Assembly (NCBI GenBank): GCA_023053545.1
Contig: JAKZAN010000039.1
Coordinates: 449,001 to 513,000, forward strand
Direction: 5' to 3'
Length of the DNA: 64,000 bases
Source of the DNA: Lepidurus packardi
Lineage: Eukaryota > Arthropoda > Branchiopoda > Notostraca > Triopsidae
Shown here: piece by piece, positions 39,018 to 53,917 of the stretch
How the letters are laid out: each line of letters starts with the position of its first letter
Position numbering within the stretch: position 1 is the first letter of the stretch
The notes under the pieces: generated by a model
Seen by the model: the letters and a program-made list of their open reading frames with translations, nothing else
Databases searched by the model: none
What the model was told of the DNA's origin: nothing
Made by a program: the position numbers and the translations under genes

Positions 39018-41653
39018 TTAATTAATTCCTTACGGACTGAATTAATTTCATACGGACTGAATTAATTCATTACGGACTTAAATAATCGATTACGGACTGA
39101 ATTAATTCCTTACGTACTGAACTTATTCCTTACGGACTGAATTAATTCCTTACGGACTGAATTAATACCTTACGGACTGAATTAAATCCTTACGGACTGA
39201 ATTAATTCCTTACGGACTGAATTAATTCCTTACGGACTGAATTAATTCCTTACGGACTGAATTAATTCCTTACGGACTGAATTAATTCCTTACGGACTGA
39301 ATTAATACCTTACGGACTGAATTAAATCCTTACGGACTGAATTAATTCCTTACGGACTGAATTAATTCCTTACGGACTGAATTAATTCCTTACTGACTGA
39401 ATTAATTCCTTACGGACTGAATTAATTCCTTACGGACTGAATTAATTCCTTACGGACTGAATTAATTCCTTACGGACTTAATTAATTCCTTACGTACTTT
39501 ATTAATTCCTTACGGTCTGAATTAATTCCGTACGGATTTTATTGATTCCTCACGGACTGAATTAATTCCGTACGGATTTTATTAATTCCTTACGTACTTA
39601 ATTAATTCCTTACGGTCTGAATTAATTCCGTACGGATTTTATTAATTCCTTACGGACTGAATTTATTCATTACGGACTTAATTAATCCATTACGGATTGA
39701 ATTATTTCTTTACGTACTGAAGTTATTCCTTACGGACTGAATTAATTACTTACGGACTGAATTATTTCCTTACGTACTGAAATAATTCCTTACGGACTGA
39801 ATTAATTCCTTACGGACTGAATTAATTCCTTAATTAATTCCTAACGGACTGAATTAATTTCATACGGACTGAATTAATTCATTACGGACTTAAATAATCG
39901 ATTACGGACTGAATTAATTCCTTACGTACTGAACTTATTCCTTACGGACTGAATTAATTCCTTACGGACTGAATTAATACCTTACGGACTGAATTAAATC
40001 CTTACGGACTGAATTAATTCCTTACGGACTGAATTAATTCCTTACGGACTGAATTAATTCCTTACGGACTGAATTAATTCCTTACGGACTGAATTAATTC
40101 CTTACGGACTGAATTAATACCTTACGGACTGAATTAAATCCTTACGGACTGAATTAATTCCTTACGGACTGAATTAATTCCTTACGGACTGAATTAATTC
40201 CTTACTGACTGAATTAATTCCTTACGGACTGAATTAATTCCTTACGGACTGAATTAATTCCTTACGGACTGAATTAATTCCTTACGGACTTAATTAATTC
40301 CTTACGTACTTTATTAATTCCTTACGGTCTGAATTAATTCCGTACGGATTTTATTAATTCCTCACGGACTGAATTAATTCCGTACGGATTTTATTAATTC
40401 CTTACGTACTTAATTAATTCCTTACGGTCTGAATTAATTCCGTACGGATTTTATTAATTCCTTACGGACTGAATTTATTCATTACGGACTTAATTAATCC
40501 ATTACGGATTGAATTATTTCTTTACGTACTGAAGTTATTCCTTACGGACTGAATTAATTTCATACGGACTGAATTAATTCATTACGGACTTAATTAATCG
40601 ATTACGGACTGAATTAATTCCTTACGTACTGAACTTATTCCTTACGGACTGAATTAATTCCTTACGGACTGAATTAATACCTTACGGACTGAATTAAATC
40701 CTTACGGACTGAATTAATTCCTTACGGACTGAATTAATTCCTTACGGACTGAATTAATTCCTTACTGACTGAATTAATTCCTTACGGACTGAATTAATTC
40801 CTTACGGACTGAATTAATTCCTTACGGACTGAATTAATTCCTTACGGACTTAATTAATTCCTTACGTACTTAATTAATTCCTTACGGTCTGAATTAATTC
40901 CGTACGGATTTTATTCATTCCTTACGGACTGAATTAATTCATTACGGACTTAATTAATCCATTACGGATTGAATTATTTCCTTACGTACTGAAGTTATTC
41001 CTTACGTACTGAAATAATTCCTTACGGACTGAATTAATTCCTTACGGACTGAATTAATTCCTTACGGACTGAATTAATTCCTTAATTAATTCCTTACGGA
41101 CTGAATTAATTTCATACGGACTGAATTAATTCATTACGGAATTAATTAATCGATTACGGACTGAATTAATTCCTTACGTATTGAACTTATTCCTTACGGA
41201 CTGAATTAATTCCTTACGGATTGAATTAATTCCTTACGGACTGAATTAATTCCTTACGGACTGAATTAATACCTTACGGACTGAATTAAATCCTTACGGA
41301 CTGAATTAATTCCTTACGGACTGAATTAATTCCTTACGGACTGAATTAATTCCTTTCGGACTGAATTAGTTCCTTAAGGACTGAATTAATTCCTTACGGA
41401 CTGAATTAATTCCTTTCGGACTTAGTTAATTCCTTACGTACTTAATTAATTCCTTACGGTCTGAATTAATTCCGTACGGATTTTATTAATTCCTTACGGA
41501 CTGAATTAATTCATTACGGACTGAAGAAATTCCTTACGAACTGAATTAATTCCGTACGGATTTTATTAATTCCTTACGGACTGAATTATTTCATTACGGA
41601 CTGAAATAATTCCTTACGGACTGAATTAATTCATTACGGACTGAATTAATTCC
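39018..41653 (+). repeat. Block with A cassette, first 1,252-bp unit and B cassette
   Basis: 39,018 begins an 812-bp A cassette, 39,830 a 1,252-bp unit and 41,082 a 572-bp B cassette. From about 39,500 to 41,845 the series is repeated at +5,216 (about 44,716-47,061). Shared rare features include ATTTTATTGATTCC (39,543 and 44,759), GGAATTAATTAATCG (41,138 and 46,354) and ACGGATTGAATTAATTCC (41,216 and 46,432). This is the longest near-identical duplicated block I could follow in domain 2. Confidence 0.84.
39830..41081 (+). repeat. 1,252-bp compound unit, first of five sites
   Basis: Two cassettes fused without an anchor between them. At about 40,535-40,575 the A-type ending ACGTACTGAAGTTATTCC is followed by one monomer and then directly by the ATTTCATACGG opening series, so the 12-bp anchor and the AAATAATTCC run that normally precede it are lost. 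The same fusion appears in units starting at 45,046 (1,252 bp), 48,606 (1,212 bp), 50,662 (1,252 bp) and 52,346 (its expected end at about 53,597 is replaced by B-type sequence). It also lies inside the longer units at 58,614 and 61,181. Confidence 0.85.
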
Positions 41654-44600
41654 TTAATTAATTCCTTATGGACTGAATTAATTTCATTCGGACTGAATTA
41701 ATTCATTACGGACTTAATTAATCGATTACGGACTGAATTAATTCCTTACGGACTGAATTAATTCCTTACGGACTGAATTAATTCCTTACGGACTGAATTA
41801 ATTCTTTACGGACTGAATTAATACCTTACGGACTGAATTAAATCCTTACGGACTGAATTATTTCCTTACGGACTGAATTAATTCCTTACGGACTGAATTA
41901 ATTCCTTACGGACTGAATTAATTCCTTACGGACTGAATTAATTCCTTACGGACTGAATTAATTCCTTACGGACTTAATTAATTCCTTACGTACTTAATTA
42001 ATTCCTTACGGTCTGAATTAATTCCGTACGGATTTTATTAATTTCTTACGGACTGAATTAATTCCGTACGGATTTTATTAATTCCTTACGGACTGAATAA
42101 ATTCCTTACGAACTGAATTAATTCCGTACGGATTTTATTAATTACTGACGGACTGAATTAATTCATTACGGACTTAATTAATCCATTACGGACTGAATTA
42201 TTTCCTTACGTACTGAAGTTATTCCTTACGGACTGAATTAATTCCTTACGTACTGAAATAATTCCTTACGGACTGAATTAATTCCTTACGGACTGAATTA
42301 ATTCCTTACGGACTGAATTAATTCCTTAATTAATTCCTTACGGACTGAATTAATTTTATACGGACTGAATTAATTCATTACGGACTGAACTTATTCCTTA
42401 CGGACTGAATTAATTCCTTACGGACTGAATTAATACCTTACGGACTGAATTAAATCCTTACGGACTGAATTAATTCCTTACGGACTGAATTAATTCCTTA
42501 ATTAATTCCTTACGGACTGAATTAATTTCATACGGACTGAATTAATTCATTACGGAATTAATTAATCGATTACGGACTGAATTAATTCCTTACGTATTGA
42601 ACTTATTCCTTACGGACTGAATTAATTCCTTACGGATTGAATTAATTCCTTACGGACTGAATTAATTCCTTACGGACTGAATTAATACCTTACGGACTGA
42701 ATTAAATCCTTACGGACTGAATTAATTCCTTACGGACTGAATTAATTCCTTACGGACTGAATTAATTCCTTTCGGACTGAATTAGTTCCTTAAGGACTGA
42801 ATTAATTCCTTACGGACTGAATTAATTCCTTACGGTCTGAATTAATTCCGTACGGATTTTATTAATTCCTTACGGACTGAATTAATTCATTACGGACTGA
42901 AGAAATTCCTTACGAACTGAATTAATTCCGTACGGATTTTATTAATTCCTTACGGACTGAATTATTTCATTACGGACTGAAATAATTCCTTACGGACTGA
43001 ATTAATTCATTACGGACTGAATTAATTCCTTAATTAATTCCTTATGGACTGAATTAATTTCATTCGGACTGAATTAATTCATTACGGACTTAATTAATCG
43101 ATTACGGACTGAATTAATTCCTTACGGACTGAATTAATTCCTTACGGACTGAATTAATTCCTTACGGACTGAATTAATTCTTTACGGACTGAATTAATAC
43201 CTTACGGACTGAATTAAATCCTTACGGACTGAATTATTTCCTTACGGACTGAATTAATTCCTTACGGACTGAATTAATTCCTTACGGACTGAATTAATTC
43301 CTTACGGACTGAATTAATTCCTTACGGACTGAATTAATTCCGTACGGATTTTATTAATTCCTTACGGACTGAATTAATTCATTACGGACTGAAGAAATTC
43401 CTTACGAACTGAATTAATTCCGTACGGATTTTATTAATTCCTTACGGACTGAATTATTTCATTACGGACTGAAATAATTCCTTACGGACTGAATTAATTC
43501 ATTACGGACTGAATTAATTCCTTAATTAATTCCTTATGGACTGAATTAATTTCATTCGGACTGAATTAATTCATTACGGACTTAATTAATCGATTACGGA
43601 CTGAATTAATTCCTTACGGACTGAATTAATTCCTTACGGACTGAATTAATTCCTTACGGACTGAATTAATTCTTTACGGACTGAATTAATACCTTACGGA
43701 CTGAATTAAATCCTTACGGACTGAATTATTTCCTTACGGACTGAATTAATTCCTTACGGACTGAATTAATTCCTTACGGACTGAATTAATTCCTTACGGA
43801 CTGAATTAATTCCTTACGGACTGAATTAATTCCTTACCGACTTAATTAATTCCTTACGTACTTAATTAATTCCTTACGGTCTGAATTAATTCTGTACGGA
43901 TTTTATTAATTCCTCACGGACTGAATTAATTCCGTACGGATTTTATTAATTCCTTACGTACTTAATTAATTCCTTACTGTCTGAATTAATTCCGTACGGA
44001 TTTTATTAATTCCTTACGGACTGAATTTATTCATTACGGACTTAATTAATCCATTACGGATTGAATTATTTCTTTACGTACTGAAGTTATTCCTTACGGA
44101 CTGAATTAATTACTTACGGACTGAATTGTTTCCTTACGTACTGAAATAATTCCTTACGGACTGAATTAATTCCTTACGGACTGAATTAATTCCTTAATTA
44201 ATTCCTTACGGACTGAATTAATTTCATACGGACTGAATTAATTCATTACGGACTTAAATAATCGATTACGGACTGAATTAATTCCTTACGTACTGAACTT
44301 ATTCCTTACGGAATGAATTAATTCCTTACGGACTGAATTAATACCTTACGGACTGAATTAAATCCTTACGGACTGAATTAATTCCTTACGGACTGAATTA
44401 ATTCCTTACGGACTGAATTAATTCCTTACGGACTGAATTAATTCCTTACGGACTGAATTAATTCCTTACGGACTGAATTAATACCTTACGGACTGAATTA
44501 AATCCTTACGGACTGAATTAATTCCTTACGGACTGAATTAATTCCTTACGGACTGAATTAATTCCTTACTGACTGAATTAATTCCTTACGGACTGAATTA

Positions 44601-45045
44601 ATTCCTTACGGACTGAATTAATTCCTTACGGACTGAATTAATTCCGTACGAATTTTATTAATTCCTCACGGACTGAATTAATTCCGTACGGATTTTATTA
44701 ATTCCTTACGTACTTAATTAATTCCTTACGGTCTGAATTAATTCCGTACGGATTTTATTGATTCCTCACGGACTGAATTAATTCCGTACGGATTTTATTA
44801 ATTCCTTACGTACTTAATTAATTCCTTACGGTCTGAATTAATTCCGTACGGATTTTATTAATTCCTTACGGACTGAATTTATTCATTACGGACTTAATTA
44901 ATCCATTACGGATTGAATTATTTCTTTACGTACTGAAGTTATTCCTTACGGACTGAATTAATTACTTACGGACTGAATTATTTCCTTACGTACTGAAATA
45001 ATTCCTTACGGACTGAATTAATTCCTTACGGACTGAATTAATTCC
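41654..45045 (+). repeat. Domain 2 block of D, B and A cassettes with short remnants
   Basis: Anchors at 41,654 (D, 672 bp), 42,326 (172, a remnant reaching only the AAATCC and canonical monomers), 42,498 (532, B lacking two monomers compared with 41,082), 43,030 (492, D opening joined to a B ending), 43,522 (D opening with an A ending, 672) and 44,194 (A, 852). The D openings at 41,654, 43,030 and 43,522 all read TTATGG then CATTCGG. Near 44,640-44,770 the CTCACGG to ACGGATTTT series is present twice, the second time with ATTGATTCC. Confidence 0.8.
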
Positions 45046-48000
45046 TTAATTAATTCCTTACGGACTGAATTAATTTCATACGGACTGAATTAATTCATTA
45101 CGGACTTAAATAATCGATTACGGACTGAATTAATTCCTTACGTACTGAACTTATTCCTTACGGACTGAATTAATTCCTTACGGACTGAATTAATACCTTA
45201 CGGACTGAATTAAATCCTTACGGACTGAATTAATTCCTTACGGACTGAATTAATTCCTTACGGACTGAATTAATTCCTTACGGACTGAATTAATTCCTTA
45301 CGGACTGAATTAATTCCTTACGGACTGAATTAATACCTTACGGACTGAATTAAATCCTTACGGACTGAATTAATTCCTTACGGACTGAATTAATTCCTTA
45401 CGGACTGAATTAATTCCTTACTGACTGAATTAATTCCTTACGGACTGAATTAATTCCTTACGGACTGAATTAATTCCTTACGGACTGAATTAATTCCTTA
45501 CGGACTTAATTAATTCCTTACGTACTTTATTAATTCCTTACGGTCTGAATTAATTCCGTACGGATTTTATTAATTCCTCACGGACTGAATTAATTCCGTA
45601 CGGATTTTATTAATTCCTTACGTACTTAATTAATTCCTTACGGTCTGAATTAATTCCGTACGGATTTTATTAATTCCTTACGGACTGAATTTATTCATTA
45701 CGGACTTAATTAATCCATTACGGATTGAATTATTTCTTTACGTACTGAAGTTATTCCTTACGGACTGAATTAATTTCATACGGACTGAATTAATTCATTA
45801 CGGACTTAATTAATCGATTACGGACTGAATTAATTCCTTACGTACTGAACTTATTCCTTACGGACTGAATTAATTCCTTACGGACTGAATTAATACCTTA
45901 CGGACTGAATTAAATCCTTACGGACTGAATTAATTCCTTACGGACTGAATTAATTCCTTACGGACTGAATTAATTCCTTACTGACTGAATTAATTCCTTA
46001 CGGACTGAATTAATTCCTTACGGACTGAATTAATTCCTTACGGACTGAATTAATTCCTTACGGACTTAATTAATTCCTTACGTACTTAATTAATTCCTTA
46101 CGGTCTGAATTAATTCCGTACGGATTTTATTCATTCCTTACGGACTGAATTAATTCATTACGGACTTAATTAATCCATTACGGACTGAATTATTTCCTTA
46201 CGTACTGAAGTTATTCCTTACGTACTGAAATAATTCCTTACGGACTGAATTAATTCCTTACGGACTGAATTAATTCCTTACGGACTGAATTAATTCCTTA
46301 ATTAATTCCTTACGGACTGAATTAATTTCATACGGACTGAATTAATTCATTACGGAATTAATTAATCGATTACGGACTGAATTAATTCCTTACGTATTGA
46401 ACTTATTCCTTACGGACTGAATTAATTCCTTACGGATTGAATTAATTCCTTACGGACTGAATTAATTCCTTACGGACTGAATTAATACCTTACGGACTGA
46501 ATTAAATCCTTACGGACTGAATTAATTCCTTACGGAATGAATTAATTCCTTACGGACTGAATTAATTCCTTTCGGACTGAATTAGTTCCTTAAGGACTGA
46601 ATTAATTCCTTACGGACTGAATTAATTCCTTTCGGACTTAGTTAATTCCTTACGTACTTAATTAATTCCTTACGGTCTGAATTAATTCCGTACGGATTTT
46701 ATTAATTCCTTACGGACTGAATTAATTCATTACGGACTGAAGAAATTCCTTACGAACTGAATTAATTCCGTACGGATTTTATTAATTCCTTACGGACTGA
46801 ATTATTTCATTACGGACTGAAATAATTCCTTACGGACTGAATTAATTCATTACGGACTGAATTAATTCCTTAATTAATTCCTTATGGACTGAATTAATTT
46901 CATTCGGACTGAATTAATTCATTACGGACTTAATTAATCGATTACGGACTGAATTAATTCCTTACGGACTGAATTAATTCCTTACGGACTGAATTAATTC
47001 CTTACGGACTGAATTAATTCTTTACGGACTGAATTAATACCTTACGGACTGAATTAAATCCTTTCGGACTTAGTTAATTCCTTACGTACTTAATTAATTC
47101 CTTACGGTCTGAATTAATTCCGTACGGATTTTATTAATTCCTTACGGACTGAATTAATTCATTACGGACTGAAGAAATTCCTTACGAACTGAATTAATTC
47201 CGTACGGATTTTATTAATTCCTTACGGACTGAATTATTTCATTACGGACTGAAATAATTCCTTACGGACTGAATTAATTCATTACGGACTGAATTAATTC
47301 CTTAATTAATTCCTTATGGACTGAATTAATTTCATTCGGACTGAATTAATTCATTACGGACTTAATTAATCGATTACGGACTGAATTAATTCCTTACGGA
47401 CTGAATTAATTCCTTACGGACTGAATTAATTCCTTACGGACTGAATTAATTCTTTACGGACTGAATTAATACCTTACGGACTGAATTAAATCCTTACGGA
47501 CTGAATTATTTCCTTACGGACTGAATTAATTCCTTACGGACTGAATTAATTCCTTACGGACTGAATTAATTCCTTACGGACTGAATTAATTCCTTACGGA
47601 CTGAATTAATTCCTTACGGACTTAATTAATTCCTTACGTACTTAATTAATTCCTTACGGTCTGAATTAATTCCGTACGGATTTTATTAATTTCTTACGGA
47701 CTGAATTAATTCCGTACGGATTTTATTAATTCCTTACGGACTGAATAAATTCCTTACGAACTGAATTAATTCCGTACGGATTTTATTAATTACTGACGGA
47801 CTGAATTAATTCATTACGGACTTAATTAATCCATTACGGACTGAATTATTTCCTTACGTACTGAAGTTATTCCTTACGGACTGAATTAATTCCTTACGTA
47901 CTGAAATAATTCCTTACGGACTGAATTAATTCCTTACGGACTGAATTAATTCCTTACGGACTGAATTAATTCCTTAATTAATTCCTTACGGACTGAATTA

Positions 48001-48605
48001 ATTTTATACGGACTGAATTAATTCATTACGGACTGAACTTATTCCTTACGGACTGAATTAATTCCTTACGGACTGAATTAATACCTTACGGACTGAATTA
48101 AATCCTTACGGACTGAATTAATTCCTTACGGACTGAATTAATTCCTTACGGACTGAATTAATAACTTACTGACTGAATTAATTCCTTACGGACTGAATTA
48201 ATTCCTTACGGACTGAATTAATTCCTTACGGACTGAATGAATTCCTTACCGACTTAATTAATTCCTTACGTACTTAATTAATTCCTTACGGTCTGAATTA
48301 ATTCCGTACGGATTTTATTAATTCCTCACGGACTGAATTAATTCCGTACGGATTTTATTAATTCCTTACGTACTTAATTAATTCCTTACTGTCTGAATTA
48401 ATTCCGTACGGATTTTATTAATTCCTTACGGACTGAATTTATTCATTACGGACTTAATTAATCCATTACGGATTGAATTATTTCTTTACGTACTGAAGTT
48501 ATTCCTTACGGACTGAATTAATTACTTACGGACTGAATTATTTCCTTACGTACTGAAATAATTCCTTACGGACTGAATTAATTCCTTACGGACTGAATTA
48601 ATTCC
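45046..48605 (+). repeat. Second copy of the 5,216-bp-offset block plus a B/D rearrangement
   Basis: 45,046 begins the second 1,252-bp unit, 46,298 a 572-bp B cassette and 46,870 a D opening, all at +5,216 from 39,830, 41,082 and 41,654. The match ends near 47,061, where AAATCC is joined directly to TTTCGGACTTAG, so a D opening is fused to a B ending (46,870-47,301, 432 bp). A full D cassette follows (47,302, 672 bp), then an A-ending cassette at 47,974 (632 bp) that contains an isolated EcoRI-type GAATTC at about 48,238. Confidence 0.82.
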
Positions 48606-51600
48606 TTAATTAATTCCTTACGGACTGAATTAATTTCATACGGACTGAATTAATTCATTACGGACTTAAATAATCGATTACGGACTGAATTAATTCCTTA
48701 CGTACTGAACTTATTCCTTACGGACTGAATTAATTCCTTACGGACTGAATTAATACCTTACGGACTGAATTAAATCCTTACGGACTGAATTAATTCTTTA
48801 CGGACTGAATTAATTCCTTACGGACTGAATTAATTCCTTACGGACTGAATTAATTCCTTACGGACTGAATTAATTCCTTACGGACTGAATTAATACCTTA
48901 CGGACTGAATTAAATCCTTACGGACTGAATTAATTCCTTACGGACTGAATTAATTCCTTACGGACTGAATTAATTCCTTACGGACTGAATTAATTCCTTA
49001 CGGACTGAATTAATTCCTTACGGACTTAATTAATTCCTTACGTACTTTATTAATTCCTTACGGTCTGAATTAATTCCGTACGGATTTTATTAATTCCTCA
49101 CGGACTGAATTAATTCCGTACGGATTTTATTAATTCCTTACGTACTTAATTAATTCCTTACGGTCTGAATTAATTCCGTACGGATTTTATTAATTCCTTA
49201 CGGACTGAATTTATTCATTACGGACTTAATTAATCCATTACGGATTGAATTATTTCTTTACGTACTGAAGTTATTCCTTACGGACTGAATTAATTTCATA
49301 CGGACTGAATTAATTCATTACGGACTTAATTAATCGATTACGGACTGAATTAATTCCTTACGTACTGAACTTATTCCTTACGGACTGAATTAATTCCTTA
49401 CGGACTGAATTAATACCTTACGGACTGAATTAAATCCTTACGGACTGAATTAATACCTTACGGACTGAATTAAATCCTTACGGACTGAATTAATTCCTTA
49501 CGGACTGAATTAATTCCTTACGGACTGAATTAATTCCTTACGGACTGAATTAATTCCTTACGGACTTAATTAATTCCTTACGTACTTAATTAATTCCTTA
49601 CGGTCTGAATTAATTCCGTACGGATTTTATTCATTCCTTACGGACTGAATTAATTCATTACGGACTTAATTAATCCATTACGGACTGAATTATTTCCTTA
49701 CGTACTGAAGTTATTCCTTACGTACTGAAATAATTCCTTACGGACTGAATTAATTCCTTACGGACTGAATTAATTCCTTACGGACTGAATTAATTCCTTA
49801 CGGACTGAATTAATTCCTTAATTAATTCCTTACGGACTGAATTAATTTCATACGGACTGAATTAATTCATTACGGACTGAAGAAATTCCTTACGAACTGA
49901 ATTAATTCCGTACGGATTTTATTAATTCCTTACGGACTGAATTAATTCATTACGGACTGAAATAATTCCTTACGGACTGAATTAATTCATTACGGACTGA
50001 ATTAATTCCTTAATTAATTCCTTATGGACTGAATTAATTTCATTCGGACTGAATTAATTCATTACGGACTTAATTAATCGATTACGGACTGAATTAATTC
50101 CTTACGGACTGAATTAATTCCTTACGGACTGAATTAATTCCTTACGGACTGAATTAATTCTTTACGGACTGAATTAGTACCTTACGGACTGAATTAAATC
50201 CTTACGGACTGAATTATTTCCTTACGGACTGAATTAATTCCTTACGGACTGAATTAATTCCTTACGGACTGAATTAATTCCTTACGGACTGAATTAATTC
50301 CTTACGGACTTAATTAATTCCTTACGTACTTAATTAATTCCTTACGGTCTGAATTAATTCCGTACGGATTTTATTAATTTCTTACGGACTGAATTAATTC
50401 CGTACGGATTTTATTAATTCCTTACGGACTGAATAAATTCCTTACGAACTGAATTAATTCCGTACGGATTTTATTAATTACTGACGGACTGAATTAATTC
50501 ATTACTGACTTAATTAATCCATTACGGACTGAATTATTTCCTTACGTACTGAAGTTATTCCTTACGGACTGAATTAATTCCTTACGTACTGAAATAATTC
50601 CTTACGGACTGAATTAATTCCTTACGGACTGAATTAATTCCTTACGGACTGAATTAATTCCTTAATTAATTCCTTACGGACTGAATTAATTTCATACGGA
50701 CTGAATTAATTCATTACGGACTTAAATAATCGATTACGGACTGAATTAATTCCTTACGTACTGAACTTATTCCTTACGGACTGAATTAATTCCTTACGGA
50801 CTGAATTAATACCTTACGGACTGAATTAAATCCTTACGGACTGAATTAATTCCTTACGGACTGAATTAATTCCTTACGGACTGAATTAATTCCTTACGGA
50901 CTGAATTAATTCCTTACGGACTGAATTAATTCCTTACGGACTGAATTAATACCTTACGGACTGAATTAAATCCTTACGGACTGAATTAATTCCTTACGGA
51001 CTGAAATAATTCCTTACGGACTGAATTAATTCCTTACTGACTGAATTAATTCCTTACGGACTGAATTAATTCCTTACGGACTGAATTAATTCCTTACGGA
51101 CTGAATTAATTCCTTACGGACTTAATTAATTCCTTACGTACTTTATTAATTCCTTACGGTCTGAATTAATTCCGTACGGATTTTATTAATTCCTCACGGA
51201 CTGAATTAATTCCGTACGGATTTTATTAATTCCTTACGTACTTAATTAATTCCTTACGGTCTGAATTAATTCCGTACGGATTTTATTAATTCCTTACGGA
51301 CTGAATTTATTCATTACGGACTTAATTAATCCATTACGGATTGAATTATTTCTTTACGTACTGAAGTTATTCCTTACGGACTGAATTAATTTCATACGGA
51401 ATGAATTAATTCATTACGGACTTAATTAATCGATTACGGACTGAATTAATTCCTTACGTACTGAACTTATTCCTTACGGACTGAATTAATTCCTTACGGA
51501 CTGAATTAATACCTTACGGACTGAATTAAATCCTTACGGACTGAATTAATTCCTTACGGACTGAATTAATTCCTTACGGACTGAATTAATTCCTTACTGA

Positions 51601-53917
51601 CTGAATTAATTCCTTACGGACTGAATTAATTCCTTACGGACTGAATTAATTCCTTACGGACTGAATTAATTCCTTACGGACTTAATTAATTCCTTACGTA
51701 CTTAATTAATTCCTTACGGTCTGAATTAATTCCGTACGGATTTTATTCATTCCTTACGGACTGAATTAATTCATTACGGACTTAATTAATCCATTACGGA
51801 CTGAATTATTTCCTTACGTACTGAAGTTATTCCTTACGTACTGAAATAATTCCTTACGGACTGAATTAATTCCTTACGGACTGAATTAATTCCTTACGGA
51901 CTGAATTAATTCCTTAATTAATTCCTTACGGACTGAATTAATTTCATACGGACTGAATTAATTCATTACGGAATTAATTAATCGATTACGGACTGAATTA
52001 ATTCCTTACGGAATTAATTAATCGATTACGGACTGAATTAATTCCTTACGTATTGAACTTATTCCTTACGGACTGAATTAATTCCTTACGGACTGAATTA
52101 ATTCCTTACGGACTGAATTAATTCCTTACGGACTGAATTAATACCTTACGGACTGAATTAAATCCTTACGGACTGAATTAATTCCTTACGGACTGAATTA
52201 ATTCCTTACGGACTGAATTAATTCCTTTCGGACTGAATTAGTTCCTTAAGGACTGAATTAATTCCTTACGGACTGAATTAATTCCTTTCGGACTTAGTTA
52301 ATTCCTTACGTACTTAATTAATTCCTTACGGTCTGAATTAATTCCTTAATTAATTCCTTACGGACTGAATTAATTTCATACGGACTGAATTAATTCATTA
52401 CGGACTTAAATAATCGATTACGGACTGAATTAATTCCTTACGTACTGAACTTATTCCTTACGGACTGAATTAATTCCTTACGGACTGAATTAATACCTTA
52501 CGGACTGAATTAAATCCTTACGGACTGAATTAATTCCTTACGGACTGAATTAATTCCTTACGGACTGAATTAATTCCTTACGGACTGAATTAATTCCTTA
52601 CGGACTGAATTAATTCCTTACGGACTGAATTAATACCTTACGGACTGAATTAAATCCTTACGGACTGAATTAATTCCTTACGGACTGAATTAATTCCTTA
52701 CGGACTGAATTAATTCCTTACTGACTGAATTAATTCCTTACGGACTGAATTAATTCCTTACGGACTGAATTAATTCCTTACGGACTGAATTAATTCCTTA
52801 CGGACTTAATTAATTCCTTACGTACTTTATTAATTCCTTACGGTCTGAATTAATTCCGTACGGATTTTATTAATTCCTCACGGACTGAATTAATTCCGTA
52901 CGGATTTTATTAATTCCTTACGTACTTAATTAATTCCTTACGGTCTGAATTAATTCCGTACGGATTTTATTAATTCCTTACGGACTGAATTTATTCATTA
53001 CGGACTTAATTAATCCATTACGGATTGAATTATTTCTTTACGTACTGAAGTTATTCCTTACGGACTGAATTAATTTCATACGGAATGAATTAATTCATTA
53101 CGGACTTAATTAATCGATTACGGACTGAATTAATTCCTTACGTACTGAACTTATTCCTTACGGACTGAATTAATTCCTTACGGACTGAATTAATACCTTA
53201 CGGACTGAATTAAATCCTTACGGACTGAATTAATTCCTTACGGACTGAATTAATTCCTTACGGACTGAATTAATTCCTTACTGACTGAATTAATTCCTTA
53301 CGGACTGAATTAATTCCTTACGGACTGAATTAATTCCTTACGGACTGAATTAATTCCTTACGGACTTAATTAATTCCTTACGTACTTAATTAATTCCTTA
53401 CGGTCTGAATTAATTCCGTACGGATTTTATTCATTCCTTACGGACTGAATTAATTCATTACGGACTTAATTAATCCATTACGGACTGAATTATTTCCTTA
53501 CGTACTGAAGTTATTCCTTACGTACTGAAATAATTCCTTACGGACTGAATTAATTCCTTACGGACTGAATTAATTCCTTACGGACTGAATTAATTCCTTA
53601 CGGACTGAATTAATACCTAACGGACTGAATTAATTCCTTAAGGACTGAATTAATTCCTTACGGACTGAATTAATTCCTTTCGGACTTAGTTAATTCCTTA
53701 CGTACTTAATTAATTATTTACGGTCTGAATTAATTCCGTACGGATTTTATTAATTCCTTACGGACTGAATTAATTCATTACGGACTGAAGAAATTCCTTA
53801 CGAACTGAATTAATTCCGTACGGATTTTATTAATTCCTTACGGACTGAATTAATTCATTACGGACTCAAATAATTCCTTACGGACTGAATTAATTCATTA
53901 CGGACTGAATTAATTCT
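48606..53917 (+). repeat. Domain 2 block with three more 1,252-bp-type units
   Basis: Units start at 48,606 (1,212 bp), 50,662 (1,252 bp) and 52,346. Between them lie a 192-bp B remnant (49,818), a D cassette (50,010, 652 bp) and a 432-bp cassette (51,914) that holds the left part of B and then runs straight into the anchor at 52,346. The cassette at 51,914 contains a local 40-bp tandem duplication (51,971-52,050). The third unit loses its expected anchor and joins a B ending near 53,620 at an irregular AATACCTAACGG monomer. From 53,600 to 53,917 the sequence is the right part of a B cassette. Confidence 0.8.
51971..52050 (+). repeat. 40-bp tandem duplication
   Basis: Two monomers, one with GGAATTAATTAATCG and the canonical one after it, occur at 51,971-52,010 and again at 52,011-52,050. 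The related cassettes at 41,082, 42,498 and 46,298 have the pair once. It is a small, recent-looking two-monomer gain. Confidence 0.9.
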
